From positions 119,844,698 to 119,908,697 of the forward strand of contig NC_134096.1 of the NCBI RefSeq assembly GCF_000715075.1: a DNA stretch of 64,000 nucleotides, read 5' to 3'. Shown here piece by piece: positions 45,035 through 58,851 of the stretch (position 1 is its first letter; each line of letters opens with the position of its first letter). Position numbers and translations under genes: made by a program. The notes under the pieces were generated by a model. It worked only from the letters and a program-made list of their open reading frames with translations. It ran no database searches and had not been told where the DNA came from. The stretch is from Nicotiana tabacum. Lineage: Eukaryota; Streptophyta; Magnoliopsida; Solanales; Solanaceae.

Positions 45035-46730
45035 TGATCGGGTCCAAGCCTACACTACTATTGAGTAGCGAGGGTGGTCAGCGAGGGTGGTTGATGCAGT
45101 TTTAACCCAACTAGGTCGGAATCGAATTCACAGGGAGTTAATGTTTGGAATTAGGTTTATATCTAAGCTAGATGCGGGTTTTGAATCTAATTACACTTCC
45201 ACAAGTTTGAGTTTGATTTCTACTTCTAACTTTACTCTAAAGATTGCAATAATTGAAACTAAGGACAATATTTTTGTTGTTATTTTTCAAATGTTTAAAG
45301 AGACTAGGGTAGTGACTTCTACTTAGGTGGATATCTAACGGGTAGCAAAATCTAGGGCAAGCTTGATTAGTTGGGATTGTAATATAGCTATCACACTCGG
45401 GTACTCACTCTATACCTCTTGGTAGTTTGAGTGATTTTGCCCAATTTGGCTTTCTCAAGTCCAAATGGGTATTCATGCAAATTAAGTGATATTAGCTCAA
45501 GTTGGGTATTATTATCTCTAGGTTTAACCCTTTAATTGGGGCTATCAATTTCTTGAGTTCACCCCAATTCCTTGTTAGCCTAGTTTTCCTAGACTTAGTC
45601 CCTCTTTCTCAAGTAGAGACTAAGTCATAAAGGCATGAACCAATGTTTGCAACCATTAATTCTTGAGTTCTAGCAAGAACTAGGCTAAATATCACTAACT
45701 CATTCACATTCAAGCCCTAAAATCAAATACCCATTAAATACCCACACTAGGGTTGGGTCACAACCCTAGCTATGGGTTTAGCTACTCATGGAAATAACAG
45801 AAATTAAAGATGAAATGAAGATAAAATCTATAATATTAATTTATGGAATGAAAATCTAATGTTAAGAAGTGAATCTAGTACAAAAATTCTGAAAACAGAA
45901 AAGTCAGTTGTCTCAGGTGCTCATACAAAACATAATATAACCTAAAAATGACAAAAAGTTCTATTTATACTAAGCTGAAAATATCTGACAAAAATGCCCA
46001 TGCGGAGGTTGTGCGGCCGCGTAATTCTGAGTGCGGCCGCACTCATGCTTTCGCGGCCGCATAATTCTGATACGGTCCGCGTTCTTCTCTTTTGGATTTG
46101 GTTAAGCTAAACTTTCGCGGACCGCATAATTCTAAGTGCGGCCGCGCTCCAAATTATGCGGCCGCATAAAAGTGATGCGGTCCGCACTTGCTTGAGTTTA
46201 GCTTGAAATCAACTTTCTGATTCTTCATCTTGTGGACCGCATAATTTCGATCGCGGCCGCATAAGGGACTTCCGCTACCACACAATTCTGGTGCGGTCCG
46301 CACTTCTCTCTTTTGCTCAAGTTGTCAGCTCTCTGAATCTCAGTTATCACGGTCCGCGTAATTTCAATTGCGGTCGCACAGGGACTTTTGCGGCCGCACA
46401 TTTCAAGTGCGTTCCGTGCTCATCATTTAGCCAAAAATCATACTCTCTGAATCTTCCTCTTGCGGACTTCATAATTATGATCGCGGGCGCATCATGGCTT
46501 TTGCGGCCGCACAATATTTGTGCGGTCCGCACTCCAGACCTCTTTGCCCAGCCTTGATTTTTGTTCAACTTTTGACTCATTTGTGAGTTGATTTTGATTC
46601 CTTTAGCTCATTTTGAACAATTCCTGCAAGCAAGCATATTTCATTAGTTTCCAGAAATACCTTCAAGCATTTTTGGCCTAAAATACAAGTAAAAGAGAGC
46701 AAATAATCCACTAGAAAAAAGGATATTTCA
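45035..46730 (-). repeat. 3' LTR of element D
   Basis: Similar to 57166-58812 from TGATCGGGTCC to GAGAGCAAATAAT (46707). The last ~25-90 bases differ, so the inner boundary is uncertain (46707-46800). It has a 14-bp duplication (GCGAGGGTGGT) near 45080 and about 46 bp near 46280-46320 that the partner lacks. Confidence 0.85.
45998..46545. repeat. GCGGCCGC / GCGGTCCGC palindromic array in LTR of D
   Basis: Many copies of GCGGCCGCATAATTCTGATG and GCGGTCCGCAC-type words in paired order. GCGGCCGC is a perfect 8-base palindrome. The same array is in the other LTR (58128-58612). Confidence 0.88.
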
Positions 46731-48515
<1,785 letters not shown>

Positions 48516-48626
48516 CAAATGTCATCAAATCAAAATGGACCACCTCCCAAATAAAAAAATAGCACTGTCCTCAATGTTCATAACAAATAAGAACAGGGAA
48601 AATGGGTAGAGAGTATAGAAAACTCC

Positions 48627-50130
48627 CTATGTGGTCTCTGTCTGCATCGGGTCCTCAACATGGACGGGGTCCTCAACATGCATGGGCTCATCAGCACCCT
48701 CCGTATCCTCTAACTGGATCTCCACATCCTCTGACTGGGGGACTAAGGGGGTGCTGAGCATCTGAAACAGCTCCTCAGCAGTATGTAAAGTGGCAGCCAG
48801 CTCCTCAGACTGGCAGGCTGCTGCCTCTGATTCCTTGGGCACTACTGCATGTGCTGCTGGGACTGTCTCCTCCATGATCAGGTCCAGTGGAATATAACCA
48901 GCAGAAGCAATCTTCTGAACCTCTTTGCTCAACTTCTCCACCGACTCCTTAGATGCCTGAGCCTTCCGCATCTTCTTCACCTGCTTCCCCAAATCCTTGA
49001 TAATCCTCCCATATATATCAAGAGTCTCCCGGATCTTCTTCTGGTCGTAAAGAATCTTCTTCTGATTGCCCAGAATCTTCTTCAAAGTGTCCTCAACTGA
49101 TGGAGGTACCTGAAGCTCTGATGGGGCTAAAGACCGTGCTGCCACTGCACTAGATATGGCAGTCAGCTTTGTGGTAGCTGCCTGCATCCAGTTGTTGAGA
49201 CTGGATAGTGTCTGTGAAACCCGCAGTGCAGTCTGAGGGTAGGTAGAAGATGTGGTCACTGACAGTGTGACTGAGAGGGATGGTCCAGAGGAAGGAGGAG
49301 GCATGGAAGCTGCTCCGGCAGAAGTGCCAGCTACTGTGGAGGGCTCGGCAACTGACCCAGTGGCCACTACACCTGGCTCTTCACACTAGCTAGTGGAGGT
49401 AGTGGCTTTACCCTTGAATTTAGGGTTGTCCGCTCCCTGGAGGTGGTACCATGAGAAAGGCTTTTTAGCCTTCACCTCCACATAAAAATATCTCGGCTTT
49501 ACCCCTTGGTCTTGGAAATACTCTATGAGGAAGTTGGGGTAGGGATATGATCTTTCTTCTTTCTGGAATTCATTGGAAATGTTGTAGGATATCAAGTTTC
49601 CTACATTAATAGGATAGTCTACCATGATGGAAGCTACCAATACTATCCGGGGGAGTGGAAGGACATTCTCATGCTGGCACGGGTGGCTCTGACAATTTGA
49701 ACGCCTATTATGAGCCATGCAGGTGTTGTCCCCAGAATAGCAAGTATCTTAGCTAGCCATGGGCGAACTGCATCACCCAAGGCTAGCTTCTCCAGGTATT
49801 GCACTGCCTCAACCTCCTCAAACCCTATATATTTGTTCAGTGTGTGGCCATCAAACCGGATTTTCAAGTTCCGGACCTTCGTCACCTTTGTACCCTTTTT
49901 GATGTGGGCAACATAGGATAAAATTCCTTGACAAGGTATTCATTGGCATCTTGCAACCGGCCGACGAACCATTTCCATCCTTTTCTCTCCGTAAATTGCT
50001 TTAGGACATTCGGATTGTACTGTCTTAGGTCTTTGGTTATGAATTGTCGCTCAAGAGTGAGCGACCTTTGGGGCCACCACGGACCGCACAAAAGTGAGTA
50101 CGGCTGTGGATTGCCCATCGCGGACCGCAC
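48627..50130 (-). pseudogene. Element D env-position gene, plant transposon protein domain
   Basis: Minus strand, downstream of integrase. 50130-49882 reads LTLERQFITKDLRQYNPNVL and KGWKWFVGRLQDANEYLVKE. 49885-49643 follows with VRNLKIRFDGHTLNKYIGFE. 49718-49386 continues in another frame (YPINVGNLISYNISNEFQKE). After one in-frame TAG the 246-codon piece 49367-48627 has a Ser/Thr/Pro-rich region, a helical coiled-coil-like part (LKKILGNQKKILYDQKKIRE) and an acidic tail. The first part resembles the 'putative plant transposon protein' domain (PF20167) found at this place in Athila elements. No signal peptide or membrane span is seen, so an envelope role is not supported. Confidence 0.75.
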
Positions 50131-50515
50131 AAAAATGAGTGTGGCCGCATAATACCTATCGCGGACCGCACAAAATTGAGTACGGTCACGGAAATCCCAG
50201 GTTCAGACTACTGGTTCTCTGAAGTTACCTCAGCGCGGACCGCATACTTTTAAGTGCTGCCGCGAAAATCCATCGCGGACCGCACAAGATTGAGTGTGGC
50301 TGCATAATTGATTTGTTGGGTCTCTGAAGCTTAATTGTGCGGACCGCACAAAATTGAGTGCGGCCACAAAAACCAACCGCGGACCGCACAAAATTGAGTG
50401 CGGCCGTACAAACTTAGCAATGACAAGTGCCTTTAACCTAGGGTATCGTGGACCACACAATTTTGTATGCGGCCGCATACCCTAGCGCGGACAACACAAA
50501 AATGTGTGCGGTCGC
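50055..50515. repeat. Internal GCGGACCGC...GCGGCCGC array of D, inverted relative to LTR
   Basis: Roughly eight units of GCGGACCGCACAAAATTGAG then TGCGGCCGC, i.e. the LTR array in reverse orientation, just upstream of the env-position gene on the minus strand. Confidence 0.85.
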
Positions 50516-51400
50516 GAAATTCAAATCAGAGCGGCATTGGAGTACGATTAATACTAGGGTTTTCACTAATTAGGCATGATTTGTGGCAATTAAATAATAA
50601 AAGCTACTAACCCCATCCCATTATGCATTCAAACACTATCCACATGCTTCTAAGCAAGAATCAAGCATCAATTTGACATTTTTGGCATGAATCTAACCCT
50701 AGATAAAAAGAAAACTAAAACAAAGAGAAAAGAAAAGAAAAAGATGAAAATTAATTCATTGAAATCAACATACCAGTAATGAAATGTAGTAGGAAATTAA
50801 CACTTGATGAATATGGGATGAGATTGAAAACAAGAAAGAGTGCACTGTGCTTTAGTCTAGCTTGAGAGGTCAGAGGGTGTAAAGTGTGAATAGTCTCAAA
50901 AAGTCCTATTTATACTCTGACCATGTTGGCCCACCGACTTACCTGAGTGCGGCCGCATAATTTTGGTGCGGTCCGCACTCTTTACCTTTTCTAACTCAGC
51001 AGTTGATTCAATGACGCGGTTCGCATAAAAATGGCTGCGGCTGCATAATCTGTGCGGTCCGCGAAATTTTGATCGCGGCCGCGAATCCTTAAGGGATTTT
51101 ATCAAGCCAAACTTTAGAGAGTTGGAATTTTCCATCTTTCAGTTGTGCGACCGCATACAGAATTGTGCGGCCGCGAAGGGCTTGTGCGGTCTGCATAATT
51201 CTGGCGCAGTCCGCACAATTTCACCACTTGGCCAATTTTTATCTTGTCAATTTTCTGCACTGCACACCCAATTCCTGCATACATTTCACAACCAGTTAGT
51301 CCAAAACAATGCTTAATCTAACAAAAAAATCAAAAGAAAGAAAAACATATGGGTTGCCTCCCAAGAAGCGCCTGATTTAATGTCGCGGCACAACGCATGT
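50516..51400. other. Element D spacer after integrase, with a second small GCGGCCGC array
   Basis: 50940-51215 contains GCGGCCGCATAATTTTGGTG, GCGGTCCGC words in the same orientation as the LTR array. The rest is AT-rich. The CCCAAGAAGCGCCTGATTTA phrase near 51360 precedes the integrase end. Confidence 0.7.
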
Positions 51401-51409
51401 TACCATCAT

Positions 51410-52398
51410 TCATTTGAAATGAAGCAATGCCACAACGTGGCCATCATCAACCTTACCAAGGTATTGCTTCACCCGGTTCCCATTTACTCTAAAGATCTCA
51501 CCATTCTTATTTTTCAAATCAAGAGCACCAAAAGGAGTCACATGTACCACTTCAAAAGGACCACTCCACTTTGATTTAAGCTTTCCTGGAAACATCCGTA
51601 ACCGAGAGTTGAATAAAAGAACAAGGTCACCTTCTTTGAATTCTTTATTCCGGATATACTTGTCATCTTGTCCTTATACAAGGACGAATTGGAGTAAGCA
51701 TGGAACCGAAACTCATCAAGTTCATTCAATTGCTCCACCCGAAGATTGGCAGCTACATCCCACTCAAGGTTCAATTTCTTCAATGCCCACATGGCCTTAT
51801 GCTCTAATTCCACTGGAAGGTGACATGCTTTCCCAAACACCAACCGATACGGAGATATACCAATTGGAGTCTTGTAAGCTGTTCTATAGGCCCAAAGAGC
51901 ATCGTCAAGTTTCCTTGACCAATCAGTCCGATTTGCATTGACAGTCTTAGATAGAATACACTTGATCTCCCTGTTGGAGACTTCAACATGTCCACTTGCC
52001 TGGGGGTGATAGGGGGTTGACACCTTGTGAGTGACACCATACTTGGAGAGTAAAGTGTCAAAGGCTTTGTTGCAAAAATATGAACCCTCATCATTAATGA
52101 TGGCCATTGGGGTGCCGAACCTTGTGAATATGTTTTTCTTCAAGAAAGCCATCACACTCTGTGCTTCATTGTTGGGCAAAGCCACAACTTCAACCCATTT
52201 GGAAATGTAATCCACAACAACAAGAATATAGGTGTTCCCACACGAGCTCACAAATGGACCTATAAAGTTGATGCCCCACACATCGAAAATATCAATCTCT
52301 AGGATGGTGGTGAGAGGCATCTCATTTTTCTTGGAGATCCCACTGGCCCTTTGGCAATCACCACAACGCTTAATGAGCTCGCTAGCATATTTGTACAA
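51410..52398 (-). pseudogene. Element D integrase
   Basis: 52398-51538 is open for 286 codons: [20 protein letters not shown] (zinc-binding end), [61 protein letters not shown]. The first catalytic Asp (normally WGIDF) is Asn, while the second Asp and the Glu are present, so strand transfer should be abolished. 51595-51410 is the C-terminal module in another frame ([20 protein letters not shown]). A frameshift lies near 51640. Confidence 0.9.
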
Positions 52399-52685
52399 GG
52401 TAGGCCAATAGAATTCACAGCTTAGGACCTTTGTAGCAGTTCTCGCCCCACCATGGTGACCACCATATGGCGAAGAGTGGAAAGCTTCAAGAATACCTAA
52501 TTATTCTGCTTCTGGTACATATCTTCAGATAACACCATCAGTATAAATTTTGAAGATATATGGCTCATCCCAATAGTAGTCCAGGCAGTCCCGTTTGAGC
52601 TTCTTCCTTTGGTTTGAGGAGAGCTCATTCGGAACAATGCCACTCACAAGATAGTTGGCCACATTGGAAAACCATGGCATCCCAG

Positions 52686-54257
52686 TTATAGAAATGGAAA
52701 GGAGTTGTTCGTCAGGAAATGAATCATTGATCTCAAGGCCATCATGTGGCCTCCCCTACTCCTCCAATCGGGATTCTCGCTACCCTTGCGATCTTGAATC
52801 TCTAGATCAAACTCTTGCAATAGAAGTACCCACCGCATCAACCTTGCCTTAGAGTCTTTCTTGCTTATCAAATAGCGAAGCGCCGCATGGTCGGTGTGAA
52901 CAATCACCTTTGTACCCATTAGGTACGGGCGAAACTTCTCCATAGAAAAGACAATGGCTAGGAGTTCTTTCTCGGTCACCATATATTTGACTTGGGACTC
53001 ATTCATGGTCTTGCTAGCATAGTAGACCGTATGAAAGATCTTATTAATTTGTTGCCCCAATACCGCACCAACTGCCACATCACTTGCATCACACATGAGC
53101 TCAAATGGTAAGCTCTAATTTGGCGCGGTGATAATAGGAGTGGTAGTCAACTTATACTTGAGTAGTTCAAATGCCTTCATACAATATTCATTGAAAAGGA
53201 ACTTGGCATCTTCATCCAAGAGTTTGCACAATGGGTTTACCACCTTAGAAAAGTCCTTGATGAATCGGCGGTAAAACCCCGCATGACCTAGAAAGCTTCT
53301 CACTCCCTTTACGGAAGTAGGGGGAGGGAGTTTGAATATCACTTTAATTTTTGCTTTATCAACCTCAATACCATTCTTGAAAATCATGTGACCGAGTAAA
53401 ATGCCCTCCTTGACCATAAAGTGACACTTCTCCCAATTTAGTGCCAAGTTAGTTTCTTCACAACGTGTCAATACCTTATCCAAGTTATCCAAGAACTCTT
53501 CAAAAGAATCCCCCACGACAGAGAAATCATCCATGAAAACCTCGAGAAAGTCCTCCACCATATCGGTGAACATGGACATCATACACTGCTGAAAAGTTGT
53601 TGGTGCATTGCATAACCAGAATGGCATCCGCGAGAATGCGAAAGTGCCATATGGACAAGTGAAGGTGGTCTTCTCTTGGTCTTCATGTACAATAAGAATC
53701 TGGTTATATCCGGAATATCCATCCAAGAAGCAATAATAAGCACATCCGGCTAACCTATCCAACATTTGATCAAGAAATGGAAGCGAAAAATGGTCTTTCT
53801 GCGTAACTTTGTTGAGCTTTCTATAATCCATGCACACTCTCCACCCGATGACAGTTCTTCTGTGGATCAATTCATTTTTGTCATTTGTGATCACAGTCAT
53901 GCCCCCTTTCTTTGGGATACATTGCACCGGTGAGGTCCACGAACTATCAAAAATGGGGTAAACCACCCCGGCATCCAACCACTTAATGATCTCTTTCTTT
54001 ACTACCTCTTGCATGGCCTCATTCAATCGTCTTTGATGTTCTACGGAGGGTTTGACATCCTCCTCCAAAATGATTTTGTACATGCAAAAGGCGGGGCTTA
54101 TACCCCGAATATCCACCAATGTCCAACCTATTGCTTTCTTCCTCCTTTGAAGCATCGCAAGGGTGGCATCTACCTGCATGTTAGTTAAGCACGAGGAAAG
54201 AATAACAGGTAAAGTGGAACAAGGGCCTAGAAACTCATACCTGAGGTGTGAAGGCAA
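52686..54257 (-). CDS. Element D reverse transcriptase and RNase H
   Basis: One frame from 54257 to 52686 broken only by a TAG near 53112 (Trp context: [20 protein letters not shown]). [49 protein letters not shown] and the catalytic [14 protein letters not shown] typical of Athila. RNase [57 protein letters not shown] frameshift follows SENPDW near 52765. RT catalytic residues look intact. Confidence 0.9.
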
Positions 54258-55002
54258 AGGCTTAACTTCAAGGTGGGAGGCTCCTCGATTGAGGGCTTTG
54301 TTGGTGGAGTCTTCCGATTTTCGAGATCCAAGGAAAGTTTTTGGGGCTTATAAGTATATGATCTCATTCCTTGCAAAGCATTGACACATTCTACAAAGCC
54401 TTCCTTCTCATCCTCATCATGATTCAACAACACAATTTTCAAGGTATCTTCCGCATTTATCACATTACTTGTGTCATCAACAATTCCTTCGATCACAAGA
54501 TCTACGAACGAACACACTTCGTTGCTATTTGGCTGCCTCATTGATTTACAAACATGGAACACCACTTTTTCATCGCCCACCCGGAAGGTGAGCTCTCCAG
54601 CTTCCACATCAACTAAGTCCTTCCATGTAGCAAGGAAAGTCTCCCCATAATGATTGGCACCTCGTAGTCAACCTCACAGTCAAGTATCACAAAATCTGCG
54701 GGAAGGATGAACTTGTCGACCCTAACTAACACATCATCGAATATCCCCAATGGCGTTTTCATTGTTCGATCCTCTATTTGCAACCTCATTGATGTGGGTC
54801 TTGGTTGCCCAATCCCCAACATTTTGAATACAGAATAGGGCATCAAGTTAATGCTTGCCCCCAAATCACATAAAGCTTTGGTGAAATCGGCACTCCCAAT
54901 AGTGCACGGGATTGTGAAAGCACCGGGGTCTTCCAACTTTGGAGCCATGGAATGCACCATATAACTCACTTGATGTGTCATTTTGATCGTTTTACAGTTC
55001 AT
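54227..55002 (-). pseudogene. Element D protease and protease-RT linker
   Basis: 55002-54613 holds the retropepsin: [20 protein letters not shown] with the Asp-Leu-Gly-Ala loop of Athila proteases, and [13 protein letters not shown]. 54607-54227 (another frame) is the acidic linker before RT (FVDLVIEGIVDDTSNVINAE). Two frameshifts, near 54610 and 54250, separate linker from protease and from RT. Confidence 0.85.
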
Positions 55003-55020
55003 TGATCTCTTCTTTGTTAC

Positions 55021-57044
55021 CTAATCCTTCATGAACTTGGCATATCCCGGCATTTGTTCTAAGGCTTCAACCAACGGCATATTTATAGACAAATTTTTCA
55101 TCATATCAATGAATTTCTTGAATTGATTCTCATTGTTTTGCTTTGCAAGTCTTTGAGGGTATGGAGGAGGAGGCCTTGGCATTGGTACCTTAGCCTTTGG
55201 CACTACCGGTTCCGGCATGTCAGTCACGTGCTCCCTAGACGGGTTCACTTCTTCTTGCGTCTCCTCCACATTTTCATCAATATCAATCCTTGCTTCTTCA
55301 TTATCTTGAACATCATTGCTTGGATCATCATCATCTTGCACCAATACATCATCACCCACATGTCTTCTTTGGTTTGAGGTACTAGCAACTCCACATCTCC
55401 TACTTATTGTTGTCACGGCCATTGCATGCCCCGTATTTCCACCTTTCGGGTTCACCACTGTATCACTAGGTAGTGTTCCTTTTGGGCTAGTATTTAAAGC
55501 TTGAGAAATTTGGCCAAGTTGAACCTCCAAGTTGCGGATAGAAGTGTTGTGGGAGGCTAATTGGGTATCGGAGTCGGTGTTTTTCTCCATCATTTGCTTA
55601 AACATGTTTTCAATCCGTCCCATTTCACTATTGGAAGAACTAGGACCTTGTGACGGATATGGAGGCGGGTTGTTTGGTTGTTGATACATCGGGGGCCTCT
55701 GAAAGCCCGACCCCCGATTTCCTTGATTGCTATTGTTCCAACCCCCTTGATTATTGTTGTTCCCCCAATTGCTTTGATTGTTGCCACCCCAATTACCTTG
55801 ATTATTTCCTCCCCAATTGCCTTGATTTCCCCAATTGCTTTGATTATTGTTGTTGCCACCACTCCAATTTCCTTGGTGGCCTTGGTTGTTCCAGTTTCCT
55901 TGGTTTCCTTGTGATCTCCATTGTTGTTGATTTGGAGCATTGCTTCTTTGACATTGATAATTGTTGACATATTGAACCTCTTCATCTTGCTCATCATATG
56001 AATCATCTTGATTATACCCACTATTACTTTGTTCAAATTGTTCCGGATGGTTATGTACTTGTTGACCTCGTTGCCATCTCTTGTTTACCATCATGTTCAC
56101 CCCTTCCATAGCATTCACCTATTTTGACCCTTGAACCTGTTGAAGTTGAGCCTTGGCTAATTGGTTCATGGTGGTTGTCAACTCTGCAATAGCTTGCCCA
56201 TGATCATGTAGCTCCTTGTGTAGGTGAATAACATTTGGGTCACCCTGAGGAACATTGGCTCTACTTTGCCACGCCGAAGAGGTGTCCGCTATCTCATCCA
56301 AGATTTCACAAGTTTCAGCATAAGGCGTGTTCATGAAGTTACCCTCAGCGAGTTGATTTACCACACACTGATTTGTTGTGTTGATCCCCCTGTAGAAGGT
56401 CTGTTGGATCATGGCCTCGATCATATCATTGTTCGGGCATTCTTTGACCATTGTTCGGGCGATATCTTTCCCAAATCTCATGCAATGGCTTATTGGACTC
56501 TTGTTTGAAAGCTAAAATTTCATCCCTTAGTGTAGCCATGTGCCCCGGAGAGAAGAATTTGGCAATGAACTTCTCGGCCAACTCATCCCAAGTGTGGATG
56601 GAATGATTGGGCAATCTCTCTAACCAGTCCAAAGCCTTTCCCTGTAGAGAAAAGGGAAACAACCTTAACCGCAGTGCATCCTCAGTGACATTTGTTTGCT
56701 TTCTCCCCCCAACAAGTATCGACGAAACCCTTGAGATGCTTGTAGGCATTTTGGTGCAGAGCTCCGGTGAAGAAACCCCATTGCTCAAGCAGTGTAAGCA
56801 TCACGTTAGTAATTTAGAAGTTGCCCGCCCTAATCCGGGGCGGGACTATTGCACTTGCATAGCCCTCATTCGGCAACACCCGGTGCGCTGCTCTTGGTGG
56901 AGGTGGGGGAGGGTTTGGGATATTATCTTGAGGCGGTCGGCCTCGCCTGTTTACTTGAGGCTCGGGATGAACCTCATCCACTTGATCATCATCTACCTCC
57001 TCCCCCAATGGTAAATTTCTGAGGGGCTCGTTGTTAAGGGCCAT
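55021..57044 (-). pseudogene. Element D Gag
   Basis: 57044-56814 is the N-terminus with a true ATG (MALNNEPLRNLPLGEEVDDD; polyproline stretch). 56788-56426 and 56481-56119 carry the capsid domain (LRLRLFPFSLQGKALDWLER, KFIAKFFSPGHMATLRDEIL, FYRGINTTNQCVVNQLAEGN) in two overlapping frames. One TAG then leads in frame to 56118-55021, a striking Asn/Gln/Gly/Trp-rich repeat region (QGNWGGNNQSNWG units, about residues 60-150), followed by a coiled coil and acidic segment. No zinc knuckle is seen. Such low-complexity Gag tails are usual in Athila. Confidence 0.87.
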
Positions 57045-57142
57045 TTTGTACCTAAAACTAATTCACAAACAAAATTAGTGACTCGGAAGGAAAGAAAGAC
57101 AAAACACACAAATACCTAGATATATAGATAAATCTGTTTAAC

Positions 57143-57160
57143 TCCCCGGCAACGGCGCCA
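57143..57160 (-). other. Primer binding site of element D (tRNA-Asp type)
   Basis: Minus strand TGGCGCCGTTGCCGGGGA, a few bases inside the LTR at 57166. It is the well-known Athila primer site, complementary to plant tRNA-Asp. Confidence 0.9.
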
Positions 57161-57165
57161 AAAAT

Positions 57166-58812
57166 TGATCGGGTCCAAGCCTACACTACTATTGAGTAGC
57201 GAGGGTGGTCGATGCAGTTTTAACCCAACTAGGTCGGGATCGAAGCCACAGGGAGTTAATGTTTGGAATTAGGTGTATATCTAAGCTAGATGCGAGTTTT
57301 GAATCTAATTACACTTTCACAAGTTTGAGTTTGATTTCTACTTCTAACTTTACTCTAAAGATTGCAATAATTGAAACTAAGGACAATATTTTTGTTGTTG
57401 TTTTTTAAATGTTTAAAAGACTAGGGTAGTGACTTCTACCTAGGTGGATATCTAATGGATAGCAAAATCTAGGGCAGGCTTGATTAGTTGGGATTGTAAT
57501 ATAGCTATCACACCAGGGTACTCACTTTATACCTCTCGGTAGTTTGAGTGATTTTGCCCAATTTAGCTTTCTCAAGTCCAAATGGGTATTCATGCAAATC
57601 AAGTGATATTAATCTCAAGTTGGGTATTACTATCTCTAGGTTTAACCCTTTAATTGGGGCTATCAATTTCTTGAGTTCACCCCAATTCCTTATTAACCTA
57701 GTTTTCCTAGACCTAGTCCCTCTTTCTCAAGTAGAGACGAAGTCATAAAGGCATGAATCAATGTTTGCAACCATTAATTCTTGAGTTCTAGCAAGAACTA
57801 CGCTAAATATCACTAACCCATTCACATTCAAGCCCTAAAATAAAATACTCATTAAATACCCATACTAGGGTTGGGTCACAACCCTAGCTATGGGTTTAGC
57901 TACTCTTGGAAATAACAGAAATTAAATATAAAATAAAGATAAAATCCATAATATTAATTTATGGAATGAAAATCTAATATTAAGAAGTGAATCTAGTATA
58001 AAATTTCTGAAAACAGAAAAGTCAGTCGTTTCAGGTGCTCATACAAAACATAACATAATCTAAAAATGACAAAAAGTTCTATTTATACTAAGCTAAAAAT
58101 ATCTGACAAAAATGTCCCTGCGGAGATTGTGCGGCCGCGTAATTCTGAGTGCGGCCGCACTCTTGCTTTCGCGGCCGCATAATTCTGATGCGGTCCGCGC
58201 TCTTCTCTTTTGGATTTGGTTAAGCTGAACTTTCACGGACCGCATAATTCTAAGTGCGGTCGCGCTCCAGACTATGCGGCCGCATAAAAGTGATGCGGTC
58301 CGCACTTGCTTGAGTTTAGCTTGAAATCAACTCTCTGATTCTTCATCTTGTGGACCGCATAATTTCGATTGCGGTCGCATAAGGGACTTCCGCGGCCGTA
58401 CAAGTTGTCAGCTCTCTGAATCTCAGTCATCACGGTCCGCATAATTTCAATTACGGTCGCACAAGGACTTTCACGGCCGCACATTTCTGGTGCGGTCCGT
58501 GCTCATCATTTAGCCCAAAATCACACTCTTTGAATCTCTCTCTTGCGGACCGCATAATTATGATCGCGGCCGCATCATGGCTTTCGCGGCCGCACAATAT
58601 TTGTGCGGTCCACACTCTAGACCTCTTTGCTCAACCTTGGTTTTTGTTCAACTTTTGACTCCTTTGTGAGTTGATTTTGATTCCTTTGACTCATTTTGAA
58701 CAATTCCTGCAAGCAAGCATATTTCAGTAGTTTCCGGGAATACCTTCAAGTATTTTTGGCCTAAAACACAAGTAAAAGAGAGCAAATAATAGGTTAAAAT
58801 CCCTACTTATCA
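57166..58812 (-). repeat. 5' LTR of element D
   Basis: 1647 bp, TGATCGGGTCC...CCCTACTTATCA on the plus strand, with the GCGGCCGC array at 58128-58612. A ~46-bp deletion after CGCGGCCGTACAAG (58392-58405) removes part of the array compared with the partner. Confidence 0.92.
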
Positions 58813-58851
58813 GTCATCACGACGCCTATGATGGGATTTTGGGTCGTGACA
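58813..58851 (+). repeat. Tail of the LTR fragment split by D
   Basis: GTCAT is the right target duplication of D. CACGACGCCTATGATGGG leading to GGGTCGTGACA completes the LTR that stopped at 45034. Confidence 0.8.

Noticed and set aside
48627..50130. Envelope glycoprotein
   Set aside because: No signal peptide, no transmembrane segment and no cysteine pattern; only the position after integrase is env-like.
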